From Nitrospirota bacterium (lineage in GTDB: Bacteria; Nitrospirota; Leptospirillia; Leptospirillales; Leptospirillaceae): 64,000 nt of DNA. Numbering within the stretch: position 1 is the stretch's first letter; each line of letters starts with the position of its first letter. The position numbers and the translations under genes were made by a program. A model generated the notes under the pieces. The model saw nothing but the letters and a program-made list of their open reading frames with translations, was not told the origin of the DNA and did no database searches. Below, one piece after another: positions 37,540 through 46,782 of this stretch. The stretch lies in NCBI GenBank assembly GCA_021810805.1, contig JAJZHW010000002.1:32988-96987 (forward strand), in the 5' to 3' direction.

Positions 37540-40215
37540 ATGATCATTGCCGATTTGAAGCCGCTCTTCCGCCGGATGTCGCCCGTACTGACCCGGGCGG
37601 TGGAGCAGGGGGCGGGGGTGTGCCTTGCCAGAACCCATTACGAGATCACTCCCGAGCATGTGATCGTCTCCCTTCTCGACCATCCGGACTCCGACTTCAT
37701 GAAGATTCTTTCGGCGGAGGGAATCGAGCCCTCGAGCGTGCGCCGCGACATGTCGAGCGCCCTCGACGATCTCAAGACCGGAAACGGAGGGCGGCCCGTC
37801 TTCTCGCCCCTTTTGATCGAGCTTCTCCAGGATGCCCACCTCATCGCCTCCCTCAACAGGAGCGAACCCCATACCCGCTCGGGAATCTTTCTGCAGGCCT
37901 TCGTCAGCCGGCTTTCGGCCTACTCCTCGGGGCGACCTTCCAAGTCTCTCGAGAGAATCGGGAAGGACCGCATCAAGGAACAGTTCGATACCCTGGCCGC
38001 CGGATCGAGCGAGGTTCTCGGCGGGGGGACGGAGGAGGGCGGCGGTGCCGCCTCCGAAGAGGGAACGGCCATCGGACGCTTTTGTGAAGACTTTACCGAC
38101 AAGGCCAGGAAGGGGCGCATCGATCCGGTCTTCGGCCGCGATGCCGAAGTTCGCCAGATTGTCGACATCCTCTCCCGCCGGAGAAAGAACAACCCCATCT
38201 GCGTCGGGGATCCGGGGGTCGGCAAGACCGCCATCGTCGAGAGCCTGGCCCTCCGGATCGTGGAGGGAGACGTTCCGGAGTCCCTCTCCAAGGTCCGTCT
38301 TCTGGGCCTCGACATGGGAGCCCTCGAGGCGGGAGCCGGGGTCAAGGGAGAGTTCGAAAACAGGCTCAAGGGCGTGATTGGCGAGATCAAGGCCTCGCCC
38401 GTTCCCGTCATTCTCTTCATCGACGAAGCCCACACCCTGATCGGGGCGGGCGGGGCCCAGGGCGGAGGGGATGCCGCCAACCTGCTCAAGCCCGCCCTGG
38501 CCCGGGGAGAGCTTCGGACGATCGCCGCCACGACATGGGCCGAGTACAAGAAATATTTCGAAAAGGATGCGGCCCTGGCCCGGAGGTTCCAGCCGGTGAA
38601 GCTCGACGAACCGTCGGTGGAGACGGCCGTCCTGATCCTCCGGGGACTCAAGGAGAACTACGAGGCGGTCCACAAGGTCACGATCCGGGACGATGCCCTC
38701 GTCGCGGCGGCCACCCTGTCGGATCGCTACCTGACCGGGCGCAAGCTCCCCGACAAGGCGGTCGACCTCCTCGACACCAGCGCGGCAAGGATCCGGATCT
38801 CCCAGTCCTCGAAGCCCGAGACGGTCGAATCTCTCGAGCGGCGAGTCCAGGCCCTCGAACGCGAAAGAAACGGCCTTGTCAGAGACGAGACCTTCGGCCA
38901 CGAGGTTCCGGCCGGACGCCTCGAGGCGATCGTCTCAGAACTCGCTTCTCTCGAGAAGGATCTGGCAGGTGAGCGGGAGCGATGGGAGAAGGAGAAGAAG
39001 GCGGTGGAGGAGCTTCTGGCCCACCGGGAGGATCCGAGGCGGGAAGGACCCGACCGCGAGCTCTGGAGGACGGAGCTTCGGGCCAAGGAAGAAGCGGTGC
39101 GCAAGATTGCGGGCGAGCATCCGATGATCCATTTCGAGGTCGACCCCGAAACGGTGGCCCGCGTGGTCTCGAACTGGACGGGGATCCCCCTGGGCAAGCT
39201 CATGAAGGAGCAGGCGAAAACGGTCATGAAGCTTCAGGAGACACTGGGAGAGAGGGTGCTGGGTCAGGAGCCGGCGCTCTCCCGGGTGGGGGAGATCATC
39301 AGAAACTCCAAGGCGGGATTCAAGGCGCCGAACCAGCCGGTGGGGATCTTCCTCCTCGTCGGCCCCTCGGGGGTCGGAAAGACCGAGACGGCGCTCGCGG
39401 TGGCGGATATCCTGTTCGGCGACGAAAAGGCCACGGTCACGATCAACATGAGCGAGTTCCAGGAGAAGCACCAGGCGAGCCGGCTGATCGGCTCCCCCCC
39501 CGGCTACGTGGGCTACGGGGAGGGGGGGCTCCTGACGGAGGCCGTCCGGCAGCGGCCCTACTCGGTGGTCCTCCTCGACGAGGTGGAGAAGGCCCATCCC
39601 GACATCCTGAACATGTTCTACCAGGTCTTCGACAAGGGGGTTCTCTCCGACGGCGAGGGCAAGGAGATCGATTTCTCCAACACGGTGATCTTTTTGACGA
39701 GCAACCTCGCCTCGGAAAAGCTCTCCGCCTATGCGCTGGAGCACCCGGAGGCGGGCTACGAGGATCTGGTGAGCCTCATCCGGCCCGATCTGTCGAGGCA
39801 TTTCAAGCCGGCCCTTCTCGCCCGCATGACGATCGTTCCCTATCTGCCCCTCCGGGGAGAGGCTCTGGGACGGATCGTCCGGCTCAAGACCCGGCGCCTC
39901 TCCCGCTCCTTCGTCGCCAACAACGGGGTGGAGATCGTCTTCGAGGACTCCCTCGTCGACCATGTGGCCCTTCAATGCGAAACATCGGAGGCCGGAGCCC
40001 GGAACATCGACTACCTCCTCCAGAGCCGGATCCTTCCGGAGATCTCCCGCGTGCTGATCGGAAGGCTTGTGGAGGGGACCCTGGAGGGGCCCGTTCGGGT
40101 AGGGATCGCCCCTGACGGAACCACCGTCATCGAAACCGGAGCCCCGGAGAAGACGGTCGGCCAAGAATCCAGAGGATGCGAGCCGTCCGCTGAAAATGCG
40201 GGGGCGAAACCGTGA
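37540..40215 (+). CDS. clpV: T6SS sheath-recycling ATPase ClpV (TssH)
   Basis: The 891-residue AAA+ unfoldase dismantles contracted TssBC sheath. An N-domain (residues 1-150) precedes Walker A GDPGVGKTAIVESLA near residue 223, Walker B ILFIDEAHTLIGAGG, a coiled-coil middle domain and the second AAA with GPSGVGKTETALAVAD near residue 608. HFEVDPETVARVVSNWTGIP and MSEFQEKHQASRLIGSPPGY are also diagnostic. The vgrG GTG start overlaps its stop by 4 bases. Confidence 0.95.
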   Translation: MIIADLKPLFRRMSPVLTRAVEQGAGVCLARTHYEITPEHVIVSLLDHPDSDFMKILSAEGIEPSSVRRDMSSALDDLKTGNGGRPVFSPLLIELLQDAHLIASLNRSEPHTRSGIFLQAFVSRLSAYSSGRPSKSLERIGKDRIKEQFDTLAAGSSEVLGGGTEEGGGAASEEGTAIGRFCEDFTDKARKGRIDPVFGRDAEVRQIVDILSRRRKNNPICVGDPGVGKTAIVESLALRIVEGDVPESLSKVRLLGLDMGALEAGAGVKGEFENRLKGVIGEIKASPVPVILFIDEAHTLIGAGGAQGGGDAANLLKPALARGELRTIAATTWAEYKKYFEKDAALARRFQPVKLDEPSVETAVLILRGLKENYEAVHKVTIRDDALVAAATLSDRYLTGRKLPDKAVDLLDTSAARIRISQSSKPETVESLERRVQALERERNGLVRDETFGHEVPAGRLEAIVSELASLEKDLAGERERWEKEKKAVEELLAHREDPRREGPDRELWRTELRAKEEAVRKIAGEHPMIHFEVDPETVARVVSNWTGIPLGKLMKEQAKTVMKLQETLGERVLGQEPALSRVGEIIRNSKAGFKAPNQPVGIFLLVGPSGVGKTETALAVADILFGDEKATVTINMSEFQEKHQASRLIGSPPGYVGYGEGGLLTEAVRQRPYSVVLLDEVEKAHPDILNMFYQVFDKGVLSDGEGKEIDFSNTVIFLTSNLASEKLSAYALEHPEAGYEDLVSLIRPDLSRHFKPALLARMTIVPYLPLRGEALGRIVRLKTRRLSRSFVANNGVEIVFEDSLVDHVALQCETSEAGARNIDYLLQSRILPEISRVLIGRLVEGTLEGPVRVGIAPDGTTVIETGAPEKTVGQESRGCEPSAENAGAKP

Positions 40216-41714
40216 GTCCCCCGAATGCGGAGCAGGCGGGAGAGGTCTCCTTTTCCTTCACCGTGTCGGGGCTTCCTTCCGACACCTTCCATGTGCAGGA
40301 CTTCGTCGGGGAAGAGGAGCTCAACGGCGACTTTGTCTTTCGTCTGACACTTCTCTCGAGGAGCACGACCCTCAAGCCCGCCGATCTGCCTGGACGGGAC
40401 GCGTCGTTTTTCATCGAATCCCGCCGGGAGGGTCTTCCGGTGAAGATTCCGACCCACGGCATGGTCGGGGAGTTCGGGGTCGTCCGCCAGATCTTCGAGC
40501 GGGTCGAGTACCGGGCGACGCTTATCCCGCGGCTTGCCCGGCTGAACATCTCCGAATATTCGGAGATCTACTCGCTTGAGAAGAGCGCTTCCGGGATCCT
40601 CGAGGAGGTTCTGAAGGAGGCGGGCTTCACCTCCCGGGACTACCAGTTCAAGATCGTGGACGAAGGGCGTCCCCGATCCTTCGTCTGCCAGTACCGGGAG
40701 AGCCCCCGGCACTTTCTCGACCGGTGGGCGGAGCGGGAGGGGATCGTCTACCTCTTCGACCATTCGGGAGAGAAGGAGAAGGTGGTTTTTTACGATCAGC
40801 CCCACCAGAAGCCCGCCTGGACGAAGTCGCTGAACTACCGTCCCCCCGGGGAGCTCGACGTGGGATTTTTCGACGACACCCTGATCGAGTTCACCGAGAT
40901 GGCCTATCCTGTGCCGGGAAAGGCCATCGTGCAGGACTTCAACTACCGGAAGGCCAATCTCGAGATCCGCCAGGAGGAGGTCCTCGATCCGCGGCTTGAG
41001 ACTCTGGTCGAAGAGGAGGGGATCAATCTCCGGACAAATGCCGAGGCGAAGCGCCAGGTCAAGATTTTAGCCGAATCCCTCCGATGCCGGTCCCGGATCT
41101 TTTCGGGGACGAGCACGGCGATCGAGATCCGGGTGGGGACGACCGTCAGCGTCGGCAACCATTTTCTGGAGAGTCTGAATGGCTCGTTTTTCGTCTATCG
41201 GGTCAAATTTGAGGGAATGATGGGGAATGACATCCTCGGAAATTCCATGGGCGCGGGGGCGGCACAGCAGGCGCGCTTCACCGCGCGTTTCGAGGCCATT
41301 CCCGCGGACGTTCCGTTTCGTCCCGAGCGCCGGACCCCCTGGCCGAAGATTGCCGGCGTCGTCCAGGGGATCGTCGAGGCGGAGGGGTCGGGCAAGCTCG
41401 CGGAGGTCAACGAGTACGGGGAATACAAGGTCCGGTTCCCCTTCGCCCTCACGAGGAAGAAGGTGCAGAAGGGCTCGGGGTGGGTGCGGCTGTCCACCCC
41501 CCTGGCGGGCTCCGACAACGGGATCCACTTTCCCCTCCACAAGGAGACGGAGGTGCTGGTCGCCTTCCTCGGCGGGGATCCCGACCAGCCGGTCATCGTC
41601 GGGGCCCTCCACAACTCGGAGGGAAGGAACCTCGTGACCAACAAGAATCCGGAGATGAATCTCATCCGCTCGGCCGGAGGTCATTTTATCCTTTTTAATG
41701 ATGGGAATCTTTAG
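40212..41714 (+). CDS. vgrG: T6SS spike protein VgrG (TssI), short form lacking the needle
   Basis: The 500-residue protein has a gp27-like base (residues 1 to about 375, with FSFTVSGLPSDTFHVQDFVG and the YRESPRHFLDRWAEREGIVY motif). A gp5-like OB domain follows (YKVRFPFALTRKKVQKGSGW, HFPLHKETEVLVAFLGGDPD and QPVIVGALHNSE). It stops at NLIRSAGGHFILFNDGNL, where full-length VgrG enters its beta-stranded needle. The needle therefore seems to be missing. Two separate needle-like proteins are encoded directly downstream, and the GGHFILFNDGNL end recurs in the small ORF at 42663. GTG 40212 overlaps the clpV stop. Confidence 0.93.
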   Translation: MSPPNAEQAGEVSFSFTVSGLPSDTFHVQDFVGEEELNGDFVFRLTLLSRSTTLKPADLPGRDASFFIESRREGLPVKIPTHGMVGEFGVVRQIFERVEYRATLIPRLARLNISEYSEIYSLEKSASGILEEVLKEAGFTSRDYQFKIVDEGRPRSFVCQYRESPRHFLDRWAEREGIVYLFDHSGEKEKVVFYDQPHQKPAWTKSLNYRPPGELDVGFFDDTLIEFTEMAYPVPGKAIVQDFNYRKANLEIRQEEVLDPRLETLVEEEGINLRTNAEAKRQVKILAESLRCRSRIFSGTSTAIEIRVGTTVSVGNHFLESLNGSFFVYRVKFEGMMGNDILGNSMGAGAAQQARFTARFEAIPADVPFRPERRTPWPKIAGVVQGIVEAEGSGKLAEVNEYGEYKVRFPFALTRKKVQKGSGWVRLSTPLAGSDNGIHFPLHKETEVLVAFLGGDPDQPVIVGALHNSEGRNLVTNKNPEMNLIRSAGGHFILFNDGNL

Positions 41715-41760
41715 ATCTTAAACGCTTCTTGTTCAACGAACGCTCACGGGAAGGGAAACC

Positions 41761-42627
41761 ATGTCCAGCGTGGATACGATTGGAAACACGTCCGGAACTT
41801 ACGAGAGCGCGACGAATTCGACCGGGATTGTCGCTTATTCGGCGACCTATATGAGCCTTCAGGCGGTGAACGGGATTTATATCAACGGGATTGGAAGTTC
41901 TAATACGAGCAGTCCTGCTAAACTTCCGTTTACTGGAATCACGGACAGTAATGGGTTTACCTCGGAGAAGGATGCGGGGGACTTTTACATTTCTGGGCGA
42001 AACGGAGAAGCTGTGATCAAGTCCGGGACGGGGGACAGCGGAAGTTCCGGCAGCATTCATATCGATAGCATAAATGGAAATGTCACGGTTAATGTTCCCA
42101 ATGGAACGTTCAACACCAATGTTAAAACGAACAATGGCTATGTTATGGGAGATAACACTTCGAAAGTCGAAGGAAACATCGTATCCATCACAAACGGAAG
42201 CTCCACCTCAGTGGTCGATGGAGCATCCGTCTCGGTGGTCAATGGAACTTCAGTATCGACCCTTGCCGGAGGGTCCGTTTCAACCGTTATCGGAGGGTCC
42301 GTTTCAACCGTTGTCGGTGAGAGCTTGAATACCGTTTTAGGTAACACAACAAACATCAATTTACTTTTGACGGAAAATATCGTGGCTGGAGAGCAACTCA
42401 ATCTCACTCTTTCAGCGATCCAAAATTTTTGCTTGGCCTACACTATCAACGCCACTGCAGGGCCCACCATGAATCTTGTGGCAGGGAAGCTCGAAGAGGC
42501 CGACCTGGAGATGAAGACTGTCCAGGCTCAACTGGTCGATTACGAAGCCCGGCTCGTTGCAGCCGAAGCCCAGGTCTACGACACCGACACCATGCTGTCC
42601 ATAGGAGGAGTCAGTATTTTCGCTTGA
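41761..42627 (+). CDS. Stand-alone beta-helical, VgrG-needle-like protein 1
   Basis: The 288-residue protein has three parts. The N-domain shared with its neighbour contains SLQAVNGIYINGIG and GDFYISGRNGEAVIKSG. A repetitive beta stretch (SVVDGASVSVVNGTSVSTLA, then GGSVSTVI and GGSVSTVV) resembles the gp5/VgrG needle. A short coiled coil ends in EAQVYDTDTMLSIGG. No signal peptide is seen. The gene is visibly AT-richer than vgrG. It probably trimerises on the short VgrG as its tip, or is a cargo or effector adaptor. I recognise no named family; the needle reading is inference from repeats and position. Confidence 0.75.
   Translation: MSSVDTIGNTSGTYESATNSTGIVAYSATYMSLQAVNGIYINGIGSSNTSSPAKLPFTGITDSNGFTSEKDAGDFYISGRNGEAVIKSGTGDSGSSGSIHIDSINGNVTVNVPNGTFNTNVKTNNGYVMGDNTSKVEGNIVSITNGSSTSVVDGASVSVVNGTSVSTLAGGSVSTVIGGSVSTVVGESLNTVLGNTTNINLLLTENIVAGEQLNLTLSAIQNFCLAYTINATAGPTMNLVAGKLEEADLEMKTVQAQLVDYEARLVAAEAQVYDTDTMLSIGGVSIFA
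42268..42315 (+). repeat. Tandem 24-bp repeat (2 copies) in needle-like gene 1
   Basis: GGAGGGTCCGTTTCAACCGT then TATC or TGTC, copies at 42268-42291 and 42292-42315, differing at one base. Each encodes 8 residues, GGSVSTVI and GGSVSTVV. In-frame units can lengthen or shorten the beta stack by slippage. Confidence 0.85.
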
Positions 42628-42722
42628 TTCTTAGCCCAGGGCTCACCGGAGGAAAAAAACGGATGATCCCAAAGGGCAAAAAACAGAAGGTGACCGAAGG
42701 CATGGTCTACAACCATGCAAAA
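42487..42722 (+). repeat. Direct repeat, copy 1 (partner 43589-43830)
   Basis: A 236-base block covering the coiled-coil end of needle-like gene 1, its stop and the start of the following small ORF. The copy at 43589-43830 is nearly identical but carries a 4-base insertion (near the GGAAAAAAACACACGG stretch) and a 2-base TT insertion (in GTCTACATTACC), which together account for its 6 extra bases. Confidence 0.9.
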
Positions 42723-42779
42723 TTATTTCGGCATTCCGGAGGCATTTTCATGATGCTCAACGACAATGGCATTCTCTGA
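42663..42779 (+). CDS. 38-residue ORF matching the C-terminal tail of VgrG (remnant or mini-gene)
   Basis: The frame starts MIPKGKKQKVTEGMVYNHAK and ends RHSGGIFMMLNDNGIL. The end lines up with the VgrG end RSAGGHFILFNDGNL. It probably marks the boundary of a duplicated VgrG-tail plus needle unit. It may be a vestige rather than an expressed gene; a GGAGGAAAAAAACGG site does lie before it. Confidence 0.5.
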   Translation: MIPKGKKQKVTEGMVYNHAKLFRHSGGIFMMLNDNGIL

Positions 42780-42835
42780 CAGAGCCAATAACAATCTCAC
42801 CCTCTGATGAGGGTCCGGCAACCGGAGGAGGCACC

Positions 42836-43729
42836 ATGAGCGGAGTCAATCCAAAAATCGACAATATCGTAACATCCAGTCCCGACGGGATCGTCGGGTA
42901 TTCGAGTGCCTATATCAGCCTGCAGGCGGTCAATGGGATCTACATAAATGGTATCGGAGCAAAAAATACCTCGCAACCCTTTCCTTTCTCCAGCACCGAA
43001 ACCTCCAACCAATTCATCACGGACGTGAACAATGGTGACTTTTACATTTCCGGCCAGAATGGAAATGCGGTCATCAAGTCTGGAAACAATGCGGCTGACA
43101 ACACCGATACCGCAAATGGACCAGGGCAGGGTTCTATCCACATCAACAGTTCGAACGGAGACGTTGTCATCAATGTGCCAAACGGAAACTTTGAGGCCAA
43201 TGTCGCCAACAACACGACCAATAACAATCAGGGCAATGTCATAAACAACACTCAGGGCAATCAGACGAACACCATCAAGGGAAACCAGAGCACCACCACG
43301 ACTGGCAACCAAACAAACTATACCTACGGCAACCAGTATAGTTGGGGACTGGGAAACCAGACATCCATTGTCCTGGATAGCTCTAACTCCGTCGTCTTGG
43401 GAGGGGCAAATACCATGGTCGTGGGGCTTAATACCCAGACCTCAGTCGGAGAGGCACTCAACGTCAATGTCGGCTCAATGGAAAACATTGTCGCCGGAGC
43501 CCTGATTGATATTACCGGTGGAACCCATATCGAGTTCATGGCCAACCATATCACGGCGGTAGCATCAGATCTTGTCATTAAAGGCTTTAAGCTCGAGGAG
43601 GCCGATGCCGAGATCAAAAGCGTCCAGGCCCAACTGGTCGATCACGAAGCCCGGATCGTTGCAGCCGAAGCCCAGGTCTACGACACCGACACCATGCTGT
43701 CCATTGGAGGAATCAGTATTTTCGCTTGA
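42836..43729 (+). CDS. Stand-alone VgrG-needle-like protein 2 (GNxT repeats)
   Basis: This 297-residue paralogue of the 41761 product has the same N-domain (SLQAVNGIYINGIG, GDFYISGQNGNAVIKSG) and the same C-terminal coiled coil. Its middle differs: GNQTNTIKGNQSTTTTGNQT continued by NYTYGNQYSWGLGNQTS, the Gly-Asn-x-Thr repeat pattern of the VgrG/gp5 C-terminal needle. This is the strongest evidence that the pair are detached needles. GGAGGAGGCACC precedes the ATG. Both keep the same ends while the middle has diverged. Confidence 0.78.
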   Translation: MSGVNPKIDNIVTSSPDGIVGYSSAYISLQAVNGIYINGIGAKNTSQPFPFSSTETSNQFITDVNNGDFYISGQNGNAVIKSGNNAADNTDTANGPGQGSIHINSSNGDVVINVPNGNFEANVANNTTNNNQGNVINNTQGNQTNTIKGNQSTTTTGNQTNYTYGNQYSWGLGNQTSIVLDSSNSVVLGGANTMVVGLNTQTSVGEALNVNVGSMENIVAGALIDITGGTHIEFMANHITAVASDLVIKGFKLEEADAEIKSVQAQLVDHEARIVAAEAQVYDTDTMLSIGGISIFA

Positions 43730-43830
43730 TTCTTAGCCCAGGGCCCACCGGAGGAAAAAAACACACGGATGATCCCAAAGGCCAAAAAACCGAAGGTGAC
43801 CGAAGGCATGGTCTACATTACCATGCAAAA
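43589..43830 (+). repeat. Direct repeat, copy 2 (partner 42487-42722)
   Basis: A 242-base copy of the block at 42487, with the 4-base and 2-base insertions. The identity spans both coding sequence and the non-coding gap after the stop, so it reflects recent duplication or gene conversion rather than protein-level selection. Confidence 0.9.
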
Positions 43831-43945
43831 ACAACGGCCCGAAGAATCAAATCGACGACCAAAAGGTTCATGGACGGAGAAGGGAAGAATGCAATTGAGC
43901 ATCACAAGACTTATTTTTCAAAGGCTGAGGGTTGAATTGAGATGA
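43769..43945 (+). pseudogene. Frameshifted counterpart of the 42663 ORF
   Basis: The frame begins MIPKAKKPKVTEGMVY like the 42663 ORF, but a TT insertion shifts it there. It continues as ITMQKQRPEESNRRPKG to a stop that overlaps the next ATG (ATGA at 43942). Without the TT the frame would read YNHAKTTARRIKSTTKRF and end at 43935. The downstream part has no VgrG-tail match, so this copy looks decayed. Confidence 0.5.
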
Positions 43946-46782
43946 AGATCATCAAACCCCTCCATCTTGGATTTCTCTGGAGAACCTACCAGCGGCAAGG
44001 GAGCCGGCTCTCCGTGACGGGAATGCTTGCCTTTCCCTTCTCTGATCCGGACGTCCCCTTGGGCGAGCAGGAAATGTGGAAATCCATCGCTCCTCTTATC
44101 CCTCCCGACAGCGCCTGGGATGAAGGAGTTCCCAAAGACCGGGGAGAATTCCTTCTAATGGGGGACTGTCACGTCCCAAGAGGGATTCAGGCATCCCATC
44201 ACCGGGTAAGCGTCAGAGTGGGCACTCTCACAAAGACCGTTGATGTGTATGGGAATCGAACTTGGACCCGCGACAGGGGATTTCTCCGAAGTACCGCCCC
44301 CGAAACCTTTTCCACAATGCCCATTGATTATGCTCATGCCTTTGGGGGGACGGGGTACGGACCGAACCCGACGGGAATGGGATTTGTAGATCCGTCCGAC
44401 GGCTCTCCACGCCCTCTCCCTAACATCGAGGATTCGCTCCGACCTTTGTCATCCCCCGATGACCATCCTGAACCGGCGGGCTTTGGACCTCTTGGACTTA
44501 CCTGGACAACCCGAAACAGCCGGGTCGGACAGTATCGGTCGGATGAACTGGGGGGGAAAGAACCCCCGCCTCTTCCTGCCAACACCGACTGGACCCTCTT
44601 CAATCAGGCTCCGGCGGACCAGTGGCTCCCGGGATTCTGGACCGGAGGTGAGGCTTTTTCCCTCTCGGGATTTCACCCGGACACAGAAACTCAGGAAGGC
44701 CATCTGCCAAGGATGGTTCTACGAATCATTCTCACATTCAAGGATGGTCGGACAGCCGAAATTCCTCTTAGGCCTGAGACCGTCTGGTTCTTTCCCGGAC
44801 TCTCAATGGGAGTGATTATTCATCGGGGATCCCTCCCGATCGAATCTAACGATGGCTCCGAGGTTGAGTCGATACTCCTTGGAGCAGAAGACCCCGGAGA
44901 AAACCGGTCCCTTGAATATTATCTCTCCATCCGTGACCGCCGCTCCGGCCGAAACCCCAAAGATCTATCCCGACTTGGAGATGCGCATCTCCTTCCTGGA
45001 CGCCTTGCCGACGATCCCCGGGCCAACCTCCTCGACATCCAGAAAATCATGGATCGGCCAAGGGATTCAAGCCAGGCCAGATCTCAGAAACTCATCTCTC
45101 AGAAGCTGGATAAGCTCCAGGCGCAGATCGATAAAATCCGGGAATCCCTCACCGCCCTCCCGGATCCTCCCCCGGGATCGTCCGCTCAAGACTCAGCGAT
45201 CAACGCCCGCAAAGCCTCCTTGGACACCATGGAACAGAAACTTCAGGCGGCTCGGGAGCAGCTTGTAAAGCCTCCCGAAAAATCGACTGTGGAAGACTTG
45301 AAAGAGATGCGAAAAAAGGTCCCCAGCTGGGAGGAGATCAAGAAACAGGCCGAAGAAAAAATCCGGGCTGCAATCGATAAGATTCCCCAGGAGGACTTGG
45401 ATCGTAAGGGAATCACTCGTGAATCCCTTGTCAAATCCAAACTACGGATCGAGGCCCCCCAAAAAGACTCTTTGAAGACCACTTTCGATCCAAGCCGGGT
45501 CCAAGAGGTTCTCTTGTCAGCCCGAAACAGCATTCAATCCGGGAGTTCCGCTGGCACTTCGGTCCCTCCAAAAATCTCCGAAGCTATAGAAAGACTCGAT
45601 GCTGCTGGTGAGTCACTATCGTCTGCCTCTCAAAAGATCAATGATTCTGCCCTTAAACCCAAATCGGGAGGAATCATCCGGATTCTTCACCAACTGGCCC
45701 CCCCCGAGCCAGATCCTGGAAAGTCACAGACTCTTCGCCGTCTAGTGGAAACAGATGCTTCTCGTAATCGAAATTTTCAGAACATGAATCTCCGGGGAGC
45801 CGATCTTTCGGGGCTCAACCTTTCGGGGGCTGTCTTTTCCGAGGCCGATTTGATCGGAGCCAATTTCTCCGGAGCGAACTTGTCCGGCGCCCAGTTTTCC
45901 GGAGCTTGGGCAGCCCATGCCAATTTTTCCGGATGTACGCTCGACAAGACGGACTTTTCCGGAGCCAGCTTGGGATGTGCCGACCTGACCGGGGTTCGGG
46001 GACAAGGAGTCTTTTTCAATCGCGCCGTTCTATCCGGAGCTGTCCTCACGGACTCCAACCTCTCCGAAGCCGACTTTTCCGAGGCCGATCTTTTTCATAC
46101 GTTGTTTAGACGATCAAGAATCAAAAAGGGACAGTTCTTAAAGGCTAAATTTCTTCGGGCGGGTTCTCTTGCCTACCCTCATCCGGAGGGGCTTTCGACG
46201 CAGAAAAACAGCATTGCACGCCTTCCCTTTGAAGACTGCGACTTTTCCGGGTCGGATTTTTCCAGAACTCTGTTTATGAAAGTGGACTTTATCCGCTCAG
46301 TCCTTGCGGGATGTCGCCTCGACCATGCGACCTTTCTCGAGTGCACCGGCCCGGGAACCCGATTCGACGGAGCCAGCCTCAAAAAATCCACCTTTCCGAA
46401 GTCAACGGACTTCAAGCACTCCACATTCCTCAAAGCCGACCTTTCGGAGGCGAACCTTCGGGGACTCGATCTCGAGGGAAGCGACTTCAGGGAGGCTTGT
46501 CTCGTCGGCATGGACGGATCGGAGGGGATATTCCGGACAACCAACCTGTCGGGAGCCACGGCCCAAAAGAGCCGGTTCCAGAAGTCCGACCTCCGCTTCG
46601 CGAACGGTCAGGGAGGGGACTTCAGACGAGCACTCTTTCTCAAGTCCGACCTCCGGGGTGCTAACTTCTCGCACAGTTCGCTCTACAAGGCCGGATTCAT
46701 CGGAGCTCAGATCGACGCCACCACCCTATGGGATCATGCCCTGACCGGTAAAACCACTCTCTCCATGGAACGGCCCCTATGA
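43942..46782 (+). CDS. DUF2169 protein fused to pentapeptide repeats (T6SS cargo/spike adaptor)
   Basis: The 946-residue protein starts with a DUF2169 domain (residues 1 to about 300: MKIIKPLHLGFLWRTYQRQG, and PIDYAHAFGGTGYGPNPTG, the family signature). DUF2169 proteins lie beside VgrG and DUF4150 genes and act as adaptors that load cargo on the spike. A helical, Lys/Glu/Gln-rich middle (about 370-600) follows, then a long pentapeptide-repeat region (about 615-940, for example LRGADLSGLNLSGAVFSEAD and ANFSGANLSGAQFSGA) that should form a right-handed beta-helix. It overlaps the next gene by 4 bases. No enzymatic motif is seen. Confidence 0.85.
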   Translation: MKIIKPLHLGFLWRTYQRQGSRLSVTGMLAFPFSDPDVPLGEQEMWKSIAPLIPPDSAWDEGVPKDRGEFLLMGDCHVPRGIQASHHRVSVRVGTLTKTVDVYGNRTWTRDRGFLRSTAPETFSTMPIDYAHAFGGTGYGPNPTGMGFVDPSDGSPRPLPNIEDSLRPLSSPDDHPEPAGFGPLGLTWTTRNSRVGQYRSDELGGKEPPPLPANTDWTLFNQAPADQWLPGFWTGGEAFSLSGFHPDTETQEGHLPRMVLRIILTFKDGRTAEIPLRPETVWFFPGLSMGVIIHRGSLPIESNDGSEVESILLGAEDPGENRSLEYYLSIRDRRSGRNPKDLSRLGDAHLLPGRLADDPRANLLDIQKIMDRPRDSSQARSQKLISQKLDKLQAQIDKIRESLTALPDPPPGSSAQDSAINARKASLDTMEQKLQAAREQLVKPPEKSTVEDLKEMRKKVPSWEEIKKQAEEKIRAAIDKIPQEDLDRKGITRESLVKSKLRIEAPQKDSLKTTFDPSRVQEVLLSARNSIQSGSSAGTSVPPKISEAIERLDAAGESLSSASQKINDSALKPKSGGIIRILHQLAPPEPDPGKSQTLRRLVETDASRNRNFQNMNLRGADLSGLNLSGAVFSEADLIGANFSGANLSGAQFSGAWAAHANFSGCTLDKTDFSGASLGCADLTGVRGQGVFFNRAVLSGAVLTDSNLSEADFSEADLFHTLFRRSRIKKGQFLKAKFLRAGSLAYPHPEGLSTQKNSIARLPFEDCDFSGSDFSRTLFMKVDFIRSVLAGCRLDHATFLECTGPGTRFDGASLKKSTFPKSTDFKHSTFLKADLSEANLRGLDLEGSDFREACLVGMDGSEGIFRTTNLSGATAQKSRFQKSDLRFANGQGGDFRRALFLKSDLRGANFSHSSLYKAGFIGAQIDATTLWDHALTGKTTLSMERPL

